From Ignavibacteriota bacterium (GTDB lineage: Bacteria > Bacteroidota > Ignavibacteria > Ignavibacteriales > Melioribacteraceae): a stretch of 64,000 nt of DNA. Made by a program: the position numbers and the translations under genes. How positions within the stretch are numbered: position 1 is the first letter of the stretch; every line of letters starts with the position of its first letter. Shown here piece by piece: positions 44,288 to 52,714 of this stretch. The DNA lies in contig PAAX01000002.1 in assembly GCA_002698995.1 (NCBI GenBank), positions 186,001 to 250,000 on the forward strand, read 5' to 3'. The notes beneath the pieces were generated by a model. It worked only from the letters and a program-made list of their open reading frames with translations, made no database searches and was not told the DNA's origin.

Positions 44288-46438
44288 ATGAAAGTTCTAT
44301 TAATTATACCCCCTTTCAGCCAAGTTAATACTTGCTATCCTTCAGTTACTCAGCTAACCGGTTTTTTAATTAGCAAAGGTTATAATGCTGTTTCATCCGA
44401 TTTATCACTAAATGTTTTCTTAAGAATATTTTCTAAGGAAGGATTTAAGAAAATTTTTGAATCCATTGAACTAAAAGATGTTAATGATTTTTACAGTGAA
44501 AGAATTTTGCTTCTGAGAAACAGCTATATAAATTCAGTTGAACCGATAATTAAATTTTTACAAGGAAAGGATCCAAATCTTGCTTACAAAATAGTTAATG
44601 AAAAATTTATTCCACAAGGGGAATCATTCGAAAATATTTCTGATGAGCTGGAAGCATTCGGATATTTTGGAATTCAGGATAAAGCAAAATATTATGCTTC
44701 TTTATTCCTTAGTGATTTTACTAAATTCATTCAGAAAAATGTTACTGAGCATTTTGGATTATCCCGATATGCAGAAAAAATTTCAATAAGCACTCCGGTT
44801 TTTGAAACAATAAACAGAGAAGTTCAAAGAGAAAGAAATGTAATCGAAAATTTTATTATTGAAGAAACCGATAAAATAATAATTCAAGAGAAGCCCGGGT
44901 TAGTTGGATTCTCAATTCCATTTCCCGGTAATCTTTTGGGAGCATTAATCTCAGCCATATTTATAAAAGAAAATTTTCCTCAGATTAAAATAATTTTTGG
45001 CGGAGGTTATGTTAATACTGAACTAAGAAAACTGCAGGATTCTCAATTTTTTGAATACACAGATTATGTTACTCTTGATGATGGTGAAATCCCAATTCTG
45101 AATATCATTCAGAATATTGAGAATCCTAATAGAAATATCTTTGTAAGAACATTTATCCTTAATGAAGATAAAGTTGAATTTAGAAATGATGGATTTCCTC
45201 AGAGTATAATTCATAATGAACTTACACCGCCAAGCCTAAATGGAATTGATACTGAAAAATACACTGCCATTACTGAATTGTTAAATCCGATGCATAGATT
45301 ATGGTCTGATGGATATTGGAATAAGCTTACAATTGCTCATGGCTGCTATTGGCGTAAATGTACTTTTTGTGATGTTAATTTAGATTACATAGGAAGATAC
45401 TCGCCGGCAAAGGCCTCTGTTATTGTTGATTGGATCGAAGCTATGATTGAGCAAACCGGGAAAACCAGTTTTCATTTTACGGATGAAGCTGCTCCACCAT
45501 CAGTTCTTAAAGAAGTAGCAATTGAAATATTAAGAAGAAATTTATCAATAACTTGGTGGGGAAATATTCGTTTTGAAAAATCATTTACTCTTGATCTTTG
45601 CAGACTTTTAGCAGCATCCGGATGTGTTGCAGTAAGCGGTGGATTAGAAGTAGCTGATGAAAGACTTCTTAAATTAATTCAAAAGGGAGTTACTTTAGAA
45701 CAAGTTGCAGTTGTATGTAATAACTTCAAAGAAGCCGGAATAATGATTCATGCTTATTTGATGTACGGATTCCCTACTCAAACCGAGCAGGAAGTTATTA
45801 ACAGTCTTGAATTAGTAAGACAATTCATGCAGCTCAATTTATTTCAATCGGCTTATTGGCATTTGTTTTCCCTAACTGTTCACAGTCCAATTGCAGAAAA
45901 ACCGGAAAGATATGAACTTGTGATAGAATCAAATACTGACAATCCATTTGGTAATAATGATCTTCTTTTCAAGACTAAGTTAAAAGTTGATTACAAAAAA
46001 TTTTCATTTGGATTAAAGAAAGCTCTTTACAATTTTATGCATGGAGTCGGCTTTGATAAATCAGTAGAAACTTGGTTTGATTTTCAAACAAGAAAAACCA
46101 CAATTGCTTCAAATTTGATTTCTAATTTTATAGATAATCACAAAGAATCTATAAAAGAAAATTCAAAATCTATTTGGCTGGGAAGTTCCCCCTTGATTAA
46201 AATAATGAATGATGATCTCTTGGAAGTTTATGTTTCATTTAATGACTTAGATGCTGTTTGGGAACTTGATCCTTCGACTGCCGAATGGCTAAAAAGTAAT
46301 ATTCAAAAAAGTCTTGTTGAAAATCATTCTTATAATGAATGGATCAGTTCATTTCCATACGGCTCTAAAGAATTTTCACTTTTTACTCAGACCGAAATTT
46401 GGGATGAAATAAGAAAATATGGTCTTTTGTTTGTATAG
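44288..46438 (+). CDS. B12-binding radical SAM enzyme
   Basis: The protein has 716 residues. An N-terminal cobalamin-binding domain (residues ~1-290; VGFSIPFPGNLLGALISAIFIK, KIIFGGGYVNTEL) has an insertion at residues ~60-195. The radical SAM core begins with HGCYWRKCTFCDVN, a CX4CX2C cluster spacing, then FTDEAAPP, WGNIRFEKSFTLDLC and GGLEVADERLLKLIQKGV. A C-terminal domain of about 200 residues ends in YGLLFV. Members methylate or rearrange unactivated carbons in lipids, cofactors or peptides; the substrate is unknown. It is divergent from the esterase operon and followed 39 nt later by a lipoprotein gene. Confidence 0.9.
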   Translation: MKVLLIIPPFSQVNTCYPSVTQLTGFLISKGYNAVSSDLSLNVFLRIFSKEGFKKIFESIELKDVNDFYSERILLLRNSYINSVEPIIKFLQGKDPNLAYKIVNEKFIPQGESFENISDELEAFGYFGIQDKAKYYASLFLSDFTKFIQKNVTEHFGLSRYAEKISISTPVFETINREVQRERNVIENFIIEETDKIIIQEKPGLVGFSIPFPGNLLGALISAIFIKENFPQIKIIFGGGYVNTELRKLQDSQFFEYTDYVTLDDGEIPILNIIQNIENPNRNIFVRTFILNEDKVEFRNDGFPQSIIHNELTPPSLNGIDTEKYTAITELLNPMHRLWSDGYWNKLTIAHGCYWRKCTFCDVNLDYIGRYSPAKASVIVDWIEAMIEQTGKTSFHFTDEAAPPSVLKEVAIEILRRNLSITWWGNIRFEKSFTLDLCRLLAASGCVAVSGGLEVADERLLKLIQKGVTLEQVAVVCNNFKEAGIMIHAYLMYGFPTQTEQEVINSLELVRQFMQLNLFQSAYWHLFSLTVHSPIAEKPERYELVIESNTDNPFGNNDLLFKTKLKVDYKKFSFGLKKALYNFMHGVGFDKSVETWFDFQTRKTTIASNLISNFIDNHKESIKENSKSIWLGSSPLIKIMNDDLLEVYVSFNDLDAVWELDPSTAEWLKSNIQKSLVENHSYNEWISSFPYGSKEFSLFTQTEIWDEIRKYGLLFV

Positions 46439-46477
46439 ATTTATTTATGTTTGATTATAAATTTTTGAGTAACTGTT

Positions 46478-47212
46478 ATGAAAAATCTTCTAAAAATTTC
46501 CTTAGTTTTTGTTCTCTTATTTAGCTGCACAAATGAAAAAGAGAAGAATGAAAATTCGAGCGATCTGACATTTCTGAAAAGTATTAAACTTCAAATCCCC
46601 GAGCCATCAGGAATTACCTTTTTTAATAATTCACTTTGGATTGTCAGCGATGATGAAAGTTCTGTATTTAATGTCGATACTCTCGGCAATATTTTAAATA
46701 CAATTTCGGTTGATGGAAAAGATTTAGAAGGAATTACAAATATCTCTGATTCAGTTATTGTTATAGTTTTAGAAAGAGATCGAAAAGTAGTTTCAATAAA
46801 TTTATCGGGAAAAGAAATAAAGAGCAAAACAATAGACATTACAGGGGAATTAAACTACGGACTTGAAGGGATAGGATTTAACCAAATCAAAAGGAATTTT
46901 TATATCCTCAATGAGAAAAATCCTTTATTAATAATTGAACTGGATGAAAACTTTGAAGAGCTTTCAAGAAAAGAGATTCATTTTGCCAAGGATATTTCCG
47001 GAATTACCTTTGATGAGAATAGAGATGCATATTGGGTAACCAGCGATGAATCGAACTCAATAATATTATGCAGTCATAGTTTTGAAGTGATTAAAGAATT
47101 CAAAGTGAATATTCCGCAAATTGAAGGAATTGCAATCGATATAGAAAAAAACAGACTTTATGTTGTATCCGATAGAACTGAATCTTTATATATTTATCAA
47201 ATAAACAGATAA
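46478..47212 (+). CDS. SdiA-regulated-like beta-propeller lipoprotein
   Basis: The protein has 244 residues. A lipoprotein signal ends in LFSC (Cys17). The repeated blades (EPSGITFFNNSLWIVSDDESS, KDLEGITNISDSVIVIVLERD, YGLEGIGFNQIKRNFYILNEK, DISGITFDENRDAYWVTSDES, QIEGIAIDIEKNRLYVVSDRT) match the SdiA-regulated family, a five-bladed propeller resembling phytase and esterase-like proteins. Its catalytic activity is uncertain. It ends in a strong terminator and may be co-transcribed with the radical SAM gene. Confidence 0.82.
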   Translation: MKNLLKISLVFVLLFSCTNEKEKNENSSDLTFLKSIKLQIPEPSGITFFNNSLWIVSDDESSVFNVDTLGNILNTISVDGKDLEGITNISDSVIVIVLERDRKVVSINLSGKEIKSKTIDITGELNYGLEGIGFNQIKRNFYILNEKNPLLIIELDENFEELSRKEIHFAKDISGITFDENRDAYWVTSDESNSIILCSHSFEVIKEFKVNIPQIEGIAIDIEKNRLYVVSDRTESLYIYQINR

Positions 47213-47213
47213 A

Positions 47214-47243
47214 AAAAGCCTGCTTGTTAATCAGCAGGCTTTT
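47214..47243. terminator. Bidirectional terminator
   Basis: A perfect 11-bp stem AAAAGCCTGCT/AGCAGGCTTTT with an 8-nt loop has A and T tracts on either side. It serves the lipoprotein gene and the convergent gene ending at 47255. Confidence 0.92.
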
Positions 47244-47254
47244 TAAAAAATCAC

Positions 47255-48046
47255 TTATCTAACAAACTTCCACCAGTAGAAATATTTGTTCTCTAATTCA
47301 TTTTCTGAAGGCATTGGGAAGAATTTCAATTTTTCTCCTTCAGCAAACCAGAAACCATGTCTCAAGAATTTATATGAAATATCTCTTAATAAACTTCCAA
47401 GGCTAATTGTCTTGGTAAGTTTAGAAGGATTTTCTTTAAGCTCCATAATACAATCATAAAATCTGTAAGGATTAACTCCGGGAAGATCAATATTAAAAAT
47501 TTCTTTATTCTTGTTGCTTTCAAAGAAATGATCAATGTTGAAATCAATCTGAGTAAAACAGATTTTTGGCGCACCTTTACTTCTTGTTTCGGTAGTAATA
47601 AACTTTCCAAATTCTCTTTGGTCTTTAGTTGATGCAACTAAATTTTCAAGAGGTGAAACTTCTTGGTAAATTCTAATCATATCAGGTGCATTGTAAGCGG
47701 TATATTCTTTAGCATCAATACCTAATACTTTACCGTTAGTTGTACATAAATACAATTTTTTAATTGCATCTAAATCTATATGTTCTAAAACATTGTAAGA
47801 ACTTATGAACTTAGTCTTTTTAGGTGAACCATCTTCATGTTCAACTGTTTCAGCAAGTTTTTCATCTATTTGGAAATAATCATTTCTAAAATTAATATCC
47901 AATTCTGCAAAAATTACTTTGCCGCTGAAATGTTTAGCACTGCCAATTGTATAATGTTCGCCAAACTGCTCAGGTTCTAACTGCGAAGCAACCAATGCAT
48001 TATTTGGAAACACAATCATATAAAGATGTTTTTCATATTTAGCCAT
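47255..48046 (-). CDS. Hypothetical cytoplasmic protein
   Basis: The protein has 263 residues from ATG 48046, preceded by GGAGATAAA. The frame continues upstream to 48109 but without a ribosome site. There is no signal peptide or membrane helix. The N-terminal half is beta-rich (EKHLYMIVFPNNALVASQLEPEQFG) and the C-terminal half helical (LRDISYKFLRHGFWFAEGEKLKFFPM). I do not recognise it. It is monocistronic with its own terminator. It is a well-formed gene, so its confidence as a coding region is high while its function is unknown. Confidence 0.8.
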   Translation of the reverse strand: MAKYEKHLYMIVFPNNALVASQLEPEQFGEHYTIGSAKHFSGKVIFAELDINFRNDYFQIDEKLAETVEHEDGSPKKTKFISSYNVLEHIDLDAIKKLYLCTTNGKVLGIDAKEYTAYNAPDMIRIYQEVSPLENLVASTKDQREFGKFITTETRSKGAPKICFTQIDFNIDHFFESNKNKEIFNIDLPGVNPYRFYDCIMELKENPSKLTKTISLGSLLRDISYKFLRHGFWFAEGEKLKFFPMPSENELENKYFYWWKFVR

Positions 48047-48170
48047 TTTATCTCCGTTAAAAAAGTCAATCGAATCAACAAAACTATAAAAAGTGTCTAA
48101 TAAGAGCAAGAAGCATTAGGAGAATCTTTTACCTCTTTTTTGCATCTTACATTTTATATTATTCTATTAA

Positions 48171-48404
48171 ATGAAAGATTATATGAAAAACACAACTATC
48201 AAATCGGTTTTATTAAAAAGGGTTCTGCCTGTTGCTGTTGGCTCTCTATTAGGATATGCTTATTATTATTTTATAGGATGTAATACAGGAACCTGCCCAA
48301 TTACGAGTAATCCTTTTATTTCAACTTTTTATGGGGGACTTTTAGGCGGAATTTTTGCTTGGCCCGGCAAAAGCAAAAAAGAGGTTTCAAATGAAAATAA
48401 CTAA
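48171..48404 (+). CDS. DUF6132-like small membrane protein
   Basis: The protein has 77 residues and two membrane helices: VLPVAVGSLLGYAYYYFIG and ISTFYGGLLGGIFAW. Between them is the short conserved-looking loop CNTGTCPITSNPF with two cysteines, as in DUF6132 proteins. It opens the redox operon and overlaps the next gene by 14 nt. A paired-cysteine membrane protein next to thiol oxidoreductases suggests electron or sulfur transfer, which is inference. Confidence 0.75.
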   Translation: MKDYMKNTTIKSVLLKRVLPVAVGSLLGYAYYYFIGCNTGTCPITSNPFISTFYGGLLGGIFAWPGKSKKEVSNENN

Positions 48405-48600
48405 AGAAATTGAGATTGAAGATTTAGTAAATTCTATTCCTAAATCAGTTTCATATTTAATGGAACAAGGGATTAGATGCTTAAGATGCGGCGAACCGAT
48501 CTGGGGAACTTTAGAAGAAGCAGCAAAAGAAAAAGGATTTAATGAAGAACAAATTGAAAAATTTGTTGTGGAACTTAATAATTTAGCAGATGTAAATTAA
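48391..48600 (+). CDS. DUF1858-domain protein
   Basis: The protein has 69 residues. It matches DUF1858: EIEDLVNSIPKSVSYLMEQGIRCLRCGEPIWGTLEEAAKEKG. The CLRCG pair is the feature usually found in this domain. Similar domains occur alone or fused to hybrid-cluster-like and sulfur-metabolism proteins. The ATG at 48391 is preceded by GAGGTTTCAA; the same frame is open further upstream. It is translationally coupled to the DUF6132-like gene. Confidence 0.82.
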   Translation: MKITKEIEIEDLVNSIPKSVSYLMEQGIRCLRCGEPIWGTLEEAAKEKGFNEEQIEKFVVELNNLADVN

Positions 48601-48630
48601 CACATCTTATATTTTTTAAAAGGAGAGGCA

Positions 48631-49236
48631 ATGGCTCAAAAAAACGAAAATAAAATTCTCAAATTTTTAGAAAGCAAAAAAAATAGAAGCAGATTATATA
48701 CAGTCTTATTCTTTGTAATATTCGGAGTCTTTTTTATTGTAAATAATTCAGGAAATGAACCTGAAAAAGGTCCTTATCCGCCTAATTATGTCCCCGGTCA
48801 AAATAACGCTGCAGTAAAAGAAATTGCTCCAAATTTTTCTCTGAATTCTATTGAAGGAGAAAAGATCTCATTAGCGGATTATAAAGGGAAAATTGTACTT
48901 GTAGATTTCTGGGCTACATGGTGTGGTCCTTGCCGTAAAGGTGTTCCCGATTTGGTTGATCTAAAAAATAAATATAGTGATAAAGGATTTGAAGTTATTG
49001 GAATTTCTGTAGATAGAAGCAATACTATTAGTCAAGTAAAACCATTTGCAAAAGAATTTAATATTAATTATCCGGTAGTTTATACTGATGAACAAACTCC
49101 GGGTAAATTCGGTGGAATACAATATATACCAACTTCTTTTGTAATCGATCAAGAAGGATATATCGTTTCTAAACATGTTGGTTATGTTGAAAAAGAACAG
49201 TACATAAAAGAAATTGAAGAACTATTAAAAAAATAA
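48631..49236 (+). CDS. TlpA-type thiol-disulfide oxidoreductase
   Basis: The protein has 201 residues. A short cytoplasmic tail and one membrane anchor (LYTVLFFVIFGVFFIVN, residues ~22-40) place the thioredoxin domain outside the cytoplasm. The active site is WATWCGPCRKG, and the cis-proline loop is IQYIPTSFVID. It probably keeps cysteines of cytochrome c or partner proteins reduced, as ResA and CcmG do. AAAAGGAG precedes the ATG. It is followed after 1 nt by a c-type haem protein, fitting a role in haem attachment. Confidence 0.92.
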   Translation: MAQKNENKILKFLESKKNRSRLYTVLFFVIFGVFFIVNNSGNEPEKGPYPPNYVPGQNNAAVKEIAPNFSLNSIEGEKISLADYKGKIVLVDFWATWCGPCRKGVPDLVDLKNKYSDKGFEVIGISVDRSNTISQVKPFAKEFNINYPVVYTDEQTPGKFGGIQYIPTSFVIDQEGYIVSKHVGYVEKEQYIKEIEELLKK

Positions 49237-49237
49237 A

Positions 49238-49813
49238 ATGAAAATTCTATTTCAATCAGTTTTAATAATTCTGTTTGTTTCATTATCGGCACAAAGTTAT
49301 AATCAGAATGAGCCAAAAGTTGAAGATTACAGAAATCTCTCTATGAAGTTTATGGGGGAATTAAAATCAATTCTTCAAAAAGAAATTAAGCAGAATGGAA
49401 TTGTAAATGCGGTTTCAGTATGCTCTGATACCGCTCAAACCTTAACTCAACAATTCGCTAAGGAACACAATATTTATATCAAGCGTGTATCAGCAAAAAA
49501 CAGAAATCCAATTAATATTCCTAATGATTATGAATCATCGGCAATTCAAAAATTAGAGAAACTTAAATCAGAAGGTAATTTAAAGAAAGAAACAGAATTT
49601 TTTGAAATAGTGAACTCAAATGGAATTAAGACTGTTAATTACATTAAACCAATTGTTACCGAAGGAATTTGTTTAAGTTGTCATGGAAGTGAAAGCACAA
49701 TTTCAGATGATGTAAAGCAAATTTTATCAAATAAATACCCCGAAGATAAAGCCGTCGGCTATTCAATTGGTGATTTACGAGGCATAATTTCAATTTCTAA
49801 AGAAATTAAATAA
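49238..49813 (+). CDS. Periplasmic c-type haem protein, DUF3365/Tll0287-like
   Basis: The protein has 191 residues. A signal peptide ends near LSAQS. The DUF3365 body (LKSILQKEIKQNGIVNAVSVCSD, IYIKRVSAKNRNPINIPNDYE) is followed by one haem-binding CLSCH near residue 148. The fold is that of a PAS-like haem sensor domain, usually found fused to histidine kinases; here it is free. It may be a soluble sensor or an electron carrier. It starts 1 nt after the TlpA gene's stop and ends the operon at a terminator. Confidence 0.88.
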   Translation: MKILFQSVLIILFVSLSAQSYNQNEPKVEDYRNLSMKFMGELKSILQKEIKQNGIVNAVSVCSDTAQTLTQQFAKEHNIYIKRVSAKNRNPINIPNDYESSAIQKLEKLKSEGNLKKETEFFEIVNSNGIKTVNYIKPIVTEGICLSCHGSESTISDDVKQILSNKYPEDKAVGYSIGDLRGIISISKEIK

Positions 49814-49840
49814 AGTGCTCTCGTTATCTTTCTCCTTATT

Positions 49841-49865
49841 CCCCTCCATTTTGGAGGGGTTTTTT
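49841..49865 (+). terminator. Terminator of the redox operon
   Basis: A GC-rich 7-bp stem CCCCTCC/GGAGGGG with a 5-nt loop is followed by six Ts. Confidence 0.92.
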
Positions 49866-49940
49866 ATTTAAGAAACTTTTTATTACAGCAATTATTTTTT
49901 ACTTTATCTCTGATTCGATAAATAATTTAGAAAGGTTTTT

Positions 49941-50498
49941 ATGGCTGCTACACCAAGTGCAATGAAAGAGTTAGGTACAATAGCTCCGGATTTTAATTTA
50001 TATGATACTGTAAGTGGAGAAATGAAATCTCTAAATCAATTAAAGTCCGAGAAAGCAACAGTTATAATGTTTATTTGTAATCACTGTCCTTATGTTATTC
50101 ATATAAATAAAGAATTAGTCAAAACGGCAAAAGAGTATATTCAAAAGGGAGTTTCATTTATTGCAGTAAGCTCAAATGATGTTGAAAATTATCCTCAAGA
50201 TTCACCCGAAAAAATGAAAGATACCGCTTTGGAAAATGATTATCCTTTTCCTTATCTGTATGATGAGACACAAGAAACTGCCAAAGATTATAATGCTGAA
50301 TGCACACCGGATATTTTCGTTTACAATTCCGAAATGAAACTTGCGTATAGAGGACAATTTGATAGTTCAAGACCCAAAAATAATGAGCCTGTAACCGGCA
50401 AAGATTTGCGAAATGCACTAGACGCAGTATTGGGAGGAAGAGAAGTTGATCAGAATCAAATTCCAAGTATTGGCTGCAATATCAAATGGAAAAAATAG
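49941..50498 (+). CDS. Peroxiredoxin-like thioredoxin-fold protein
   Basis: The protein has 185 residues and no signal peptide. It has the AhpC/TSA-like redoxin fold: LGTIAPDFNLYDTVSG, VIMFICNHCPYVIHINKEL with a CNHC pair at the active site, and TPDIFVYNSEMKLAYRGQFD. The CNHCPYV variant is a recognised subgroup of thioredoxin-family proteins lacking the classical peroxiredoxin TxxC. Its target is unknown. It lies just after the redox operon terminator and therefore has its own promoter. Confidence 0.85.
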   Translation: MAATPSAMKELGTIAPDFNLYDTVSGEMKSLNQLKSEKATVIMFICNHCPYVIHINKELVKTAKEYIQKGVSFIAVSSNDVENYPQDSPEKMKDTALENDYPFPYLYDETQETAKDYNAECTPDIFVYNSEMKLAYRGQFDSSRPKNNEPVTGKDLRNALDAVLGGREVDQNQIPSIGCNIKWKK

Positions 50499-50508
50499 AT
50501 TAAAAAAA

Positions 50509-50536
50509 AGCCGGATACTTATGAAGTAATCCGGCT
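50509..50536. terminator. Bidirectional hairpin terminator
   Basis: AGCCGGAT-ACTT pairs with AAGT-ATCCGGCT around ATG, with one unpaired base. The minus-strand side runs into seven or more Ts, the plus side into AAAA. It lies between the convergent redoxin and barrel-like genes. Confidence 0.82.
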
Positions 50537-50556
50537 AAAATAGAATACAAAAATTC

Positions 50557-51453
50557 CTAAAATGTAAATGTTAATCCAATTCTAAAGTTTTCATATGTAA
50601 TAGGATTTACACCACCGAATGGCCAATTCATGTTATCTTTACGTAATGAAAAAAATGCGTAAGAAACTCCACCTTTAAGTAGAGCATTTAAAATTGGGAC
50701 TGCTTCAGGAGTTGAATCCATAACTTCATCAACAAAATAATCAATAAATCCGATTCCAATTGCTTCGGTAATTAAACTTCCTGTGTTTTTCCAAAATAAA
50801 TGTCTTGGATAAATAACACTCATATCATAAGAACCGTTAAGTGAAATTCTTTCGGCAATTTCAAGTTTTACACCGACTGAGTTTGCTGTTCCAAATCTGA
50901 AACTATCTTTATAAAGGTCGATTGGTTTAGTATCAATTGTACGATTGAAATTTCCCAAATAAAAAAGTGAGTAGTCGCTAATGTTCTTGTAATCGAGTTT
51001 AGTCCAGTTTACATTAAAATCGGCAAAGGGAGTTATAGAAAAATTGCCGATCTTATAACCATATCCTTTAAGAAATCCAAAACCAAACTGCCAATGCTCT
51101 ACATTTAATTCGGAATTCTTAAGATCCTTAGTTCTCAATTCGGGCGAAGAAAATTGAACAAATGAATAATTATCTCTCACTTTAATAATGTAATCTTCAT
51201 AATAATCATCAACCGATCTGTAACCCAAACGTAATTTAAGCAAAGAGGTTTTTGCAAACTTTTCGTTATAGTCTTTAAGCTTTAATTCACCTAAGCCGTA
51301 GTTCAATTCCAGATAAGGACTTTTTCCAAAACTATAATCAAACTGGAAATTTACCCAGTCATCATCCCAATCATCCCAATCCGGTTTTGGATTTTGTGCG
51401 GTTAAATTTGAAATGAATAATACCAACAGCAGTAAACTTACACGCTTTAACAT
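50557..51453 (-). CDS. Outer-membrane beta-barrel-like protein
   Basis: The protein has 298 residues. A signal peptide ends near LTAQ. The body alternates amphipathic strands with aromatic girdles (PYLELNYGLGELKLKDY, LRLGYRSVDDYYEDYIIKV, GYKIGNFSITPFADFNVNW), and the last strand ends in phenylalanine (FRIGLTFTF), a usual outer-membrane insertion signal. The Asp/Trp-rich segment DWDDWDDDWVNFQFD near residue 25 is unusual. No transport or enzyme motif is visible. Confidence 0.7.
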   Translation of the reverse strand: MLKRVSLLLLVLFISNLTAQNPKPDWDDWDDDWVNFQFDYSFGKSPYLELNYGLGELKLKDYNEKFAKTSLLKLRLGYRSVDDYYEDYIIKVRDNYSFVQFSSPELRTKDLKNSELNVEHWQFGFGFLKGYGYKIGNFSITPFADFNVNWTKLDYKNISDYSLFYLGNFNRTIDTKPIDLYKDSFRFGTANSVGVKLEIAERISLNGSYDMSVIYPRHLFWKNTGSLITEAIGIGFIDYFVDEVMDSTPEAVPILNALLKGGVSYAFFSLRKDNMNWPFGGVNPITYENFRIGLTFTF

Positions 51454-51520
51454 ACTTTCCCCTAATTATTATATAAACCAATAATTAAGACGAGCAAAGT
51501 ATGGAAAATGTTACATTTTC

Positions 51521-51928
51521 TTAATCTACTTTTATACCTGATTTCTGTTCTAATGTTTTTATTAAAGTATCCATCAAAACATCATTTTGAACAGGTTTTG
51601 TTAAGAAAACATCAACACCGGCATTATAAGCATTATCTTTATCTCTTTGGAATGCGTGTGCAGAAAGACCAACTACAGGAAGATTTTTATATTCGTCCAT
51701 TTCTCTAATTTCTCGGGTTAATTGAAGACCGTCTTTCTTTCCTCTTAGAGAAATGTCCATTAAAATAATATTGAATTCGTTCTGTTTCAGTTTTTCGTAA
51801 AATGTGTCTGATGAGTCACATATTTCAAGGTCAAATTTTCTTTTCAAAAAGATTTGTAAAAATTTCTGATTTTCATAATCATCTTCTACAACCAACAGTC
51901 TAGGTTTCATTTTGGTGTTATCAGACAT
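51521..51928 (-). CDS. Stand-alone response-regulator receiver protein
   Basis: The protein has 135 residues and consists of one CheY-like domain: VVEDDYENQKF (acidic pocket), phospho-acceptor Asp in IILMDISLRG, Ser in VVGLSAHAF, Lys in VFLTKPV. There is no output domain, so it works as a phosphotransfer or switch protein like CheY or Spo0F. No kinase is adjacent; the PAS histidine kinase at 24460 is an orphan without a partner, which makes it one possible match by elimination only. Confidence 0.92.
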   Translation of the reverse strand: MSDNTKMKPRLLVVEDDYENQKFLQIFLKRKFDLEICDSSDTFYEKLKQNEFNIILMDISLRGKKDGLQLTREIREMDEYKNLPVVGLSAHAFQRDKDNAYNAGVDVFLTKPVQNDVLMDTLIKTLEQKSGIKVD

Positions 51929-52096
51929 ATACTCTTTTCCCTTTTTCCTAATTGCAATAATTACAAATTTATTATCGTAAAGTAATTAAAAATCTTTACT
52001 AAAATAATGAAATAGCTCGTAAAATTAAATTATCTAATTAACTATTTGATTTGGATTATGTTAAATTTAGTATAATAACTTTAGGAGCATAACTTG

Positions 52097-52702
52097 ATGA
52101 AACATACAATTTATTTATTCCTTTTTATATCAACAATTTTAATTTTTTCATGTACATGCAGTACTTGTGGAAAACAATCGGAACTAATCGAGATTCCGGA
52201 AAAGGTTAAATCCGGTGCGGCTGAATTTATAATTAGCAAGACCGGTAAAGATTTTTTTGATAATTATATTTTTCCCGATTTATTAAACACAAAAAAAATT
52301 AATGATATGTATGAACTTCATTATGTACTTAGAATGATTGACTATGATTTTGTTAATGAACCGATTTTATTATACTCCGATTCGCTGGGTAATATCCAAA
52401 CAAACTATGAAATTAAAGGAATACCAAACATTAAAGATAATCCCGATTTAGGCGTATTTAAAGTCGATGAAAATAAAGCAATTGAAATTGCCGAGGAGAA
52501 TAATTTAAGAAAAGGAATTAGAGATTGGGAGATTAGTTTTAGATGGCATTCATCCTACCAAAGATATGTATGGCATATAATTTCAACAGAAAAGGAAATT
52601 GGTGATTTGAATTCCGAAATGTATAAAGCAGAAGGAGATGAAATAATTATAAACCCATTTAACGGTGAGATTTTACTTCAGCGTGAATGGAAAATAAACT
52701 AA
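52097..52702 (+). CDS. Lipoprotein with PepSY-like fold, unknown function
   Basis: The protein has 201 residues. A lipoprotein signal ends in IFSC, followed at once by a cysteine-rich start (CTCSTCGKQ). The C-terminal half (NKAIEIAEENNLRKGIRDWEISFRW … YVWHIIST … IIINPFNGEILLQREW) looks like a PepSY domain: helix, then strands ending in a DxxTGEV-like turn. The ATG at 52097 is chosen with AGGAG 9 nt upstream; a TTG directly precedes it. It is 12 nt upstream of the aldo/keto reductase gene. Confidence 0.65.
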   Translation: MKHTIYLFLFISTILIFSCTCSTCGKQSELIEIPEKVKSGAAEFIISKTGKDFFDNYIFPDLLNTKKINDMYELHYVLRMIDYDFVNEPILLYSDSLGNIQTNYEIKGIPNIKDNPDLGVFKVDENKAIEIAEENNLRKGIRDWEISFRWHSSYQRYVWHIISTEKEIGDLNSEMYKAEGDEIIINPFNGEILLQREWKIN

Positions 52703-52714
52703 GGAGAATTATTT

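Noticed and set aside
44288-44290. B12 riboswitch upstream of the radical SAM gene
   Set aside because: The 101-bp divergent gap is too short and lacks the conserved B12-box sequence.
47386-47637. 83-codon frame inside the hypothetical gene at 47255
   Set aside because: It is a same-strand alternative frame within a gene that has a clear start and ribosome site.
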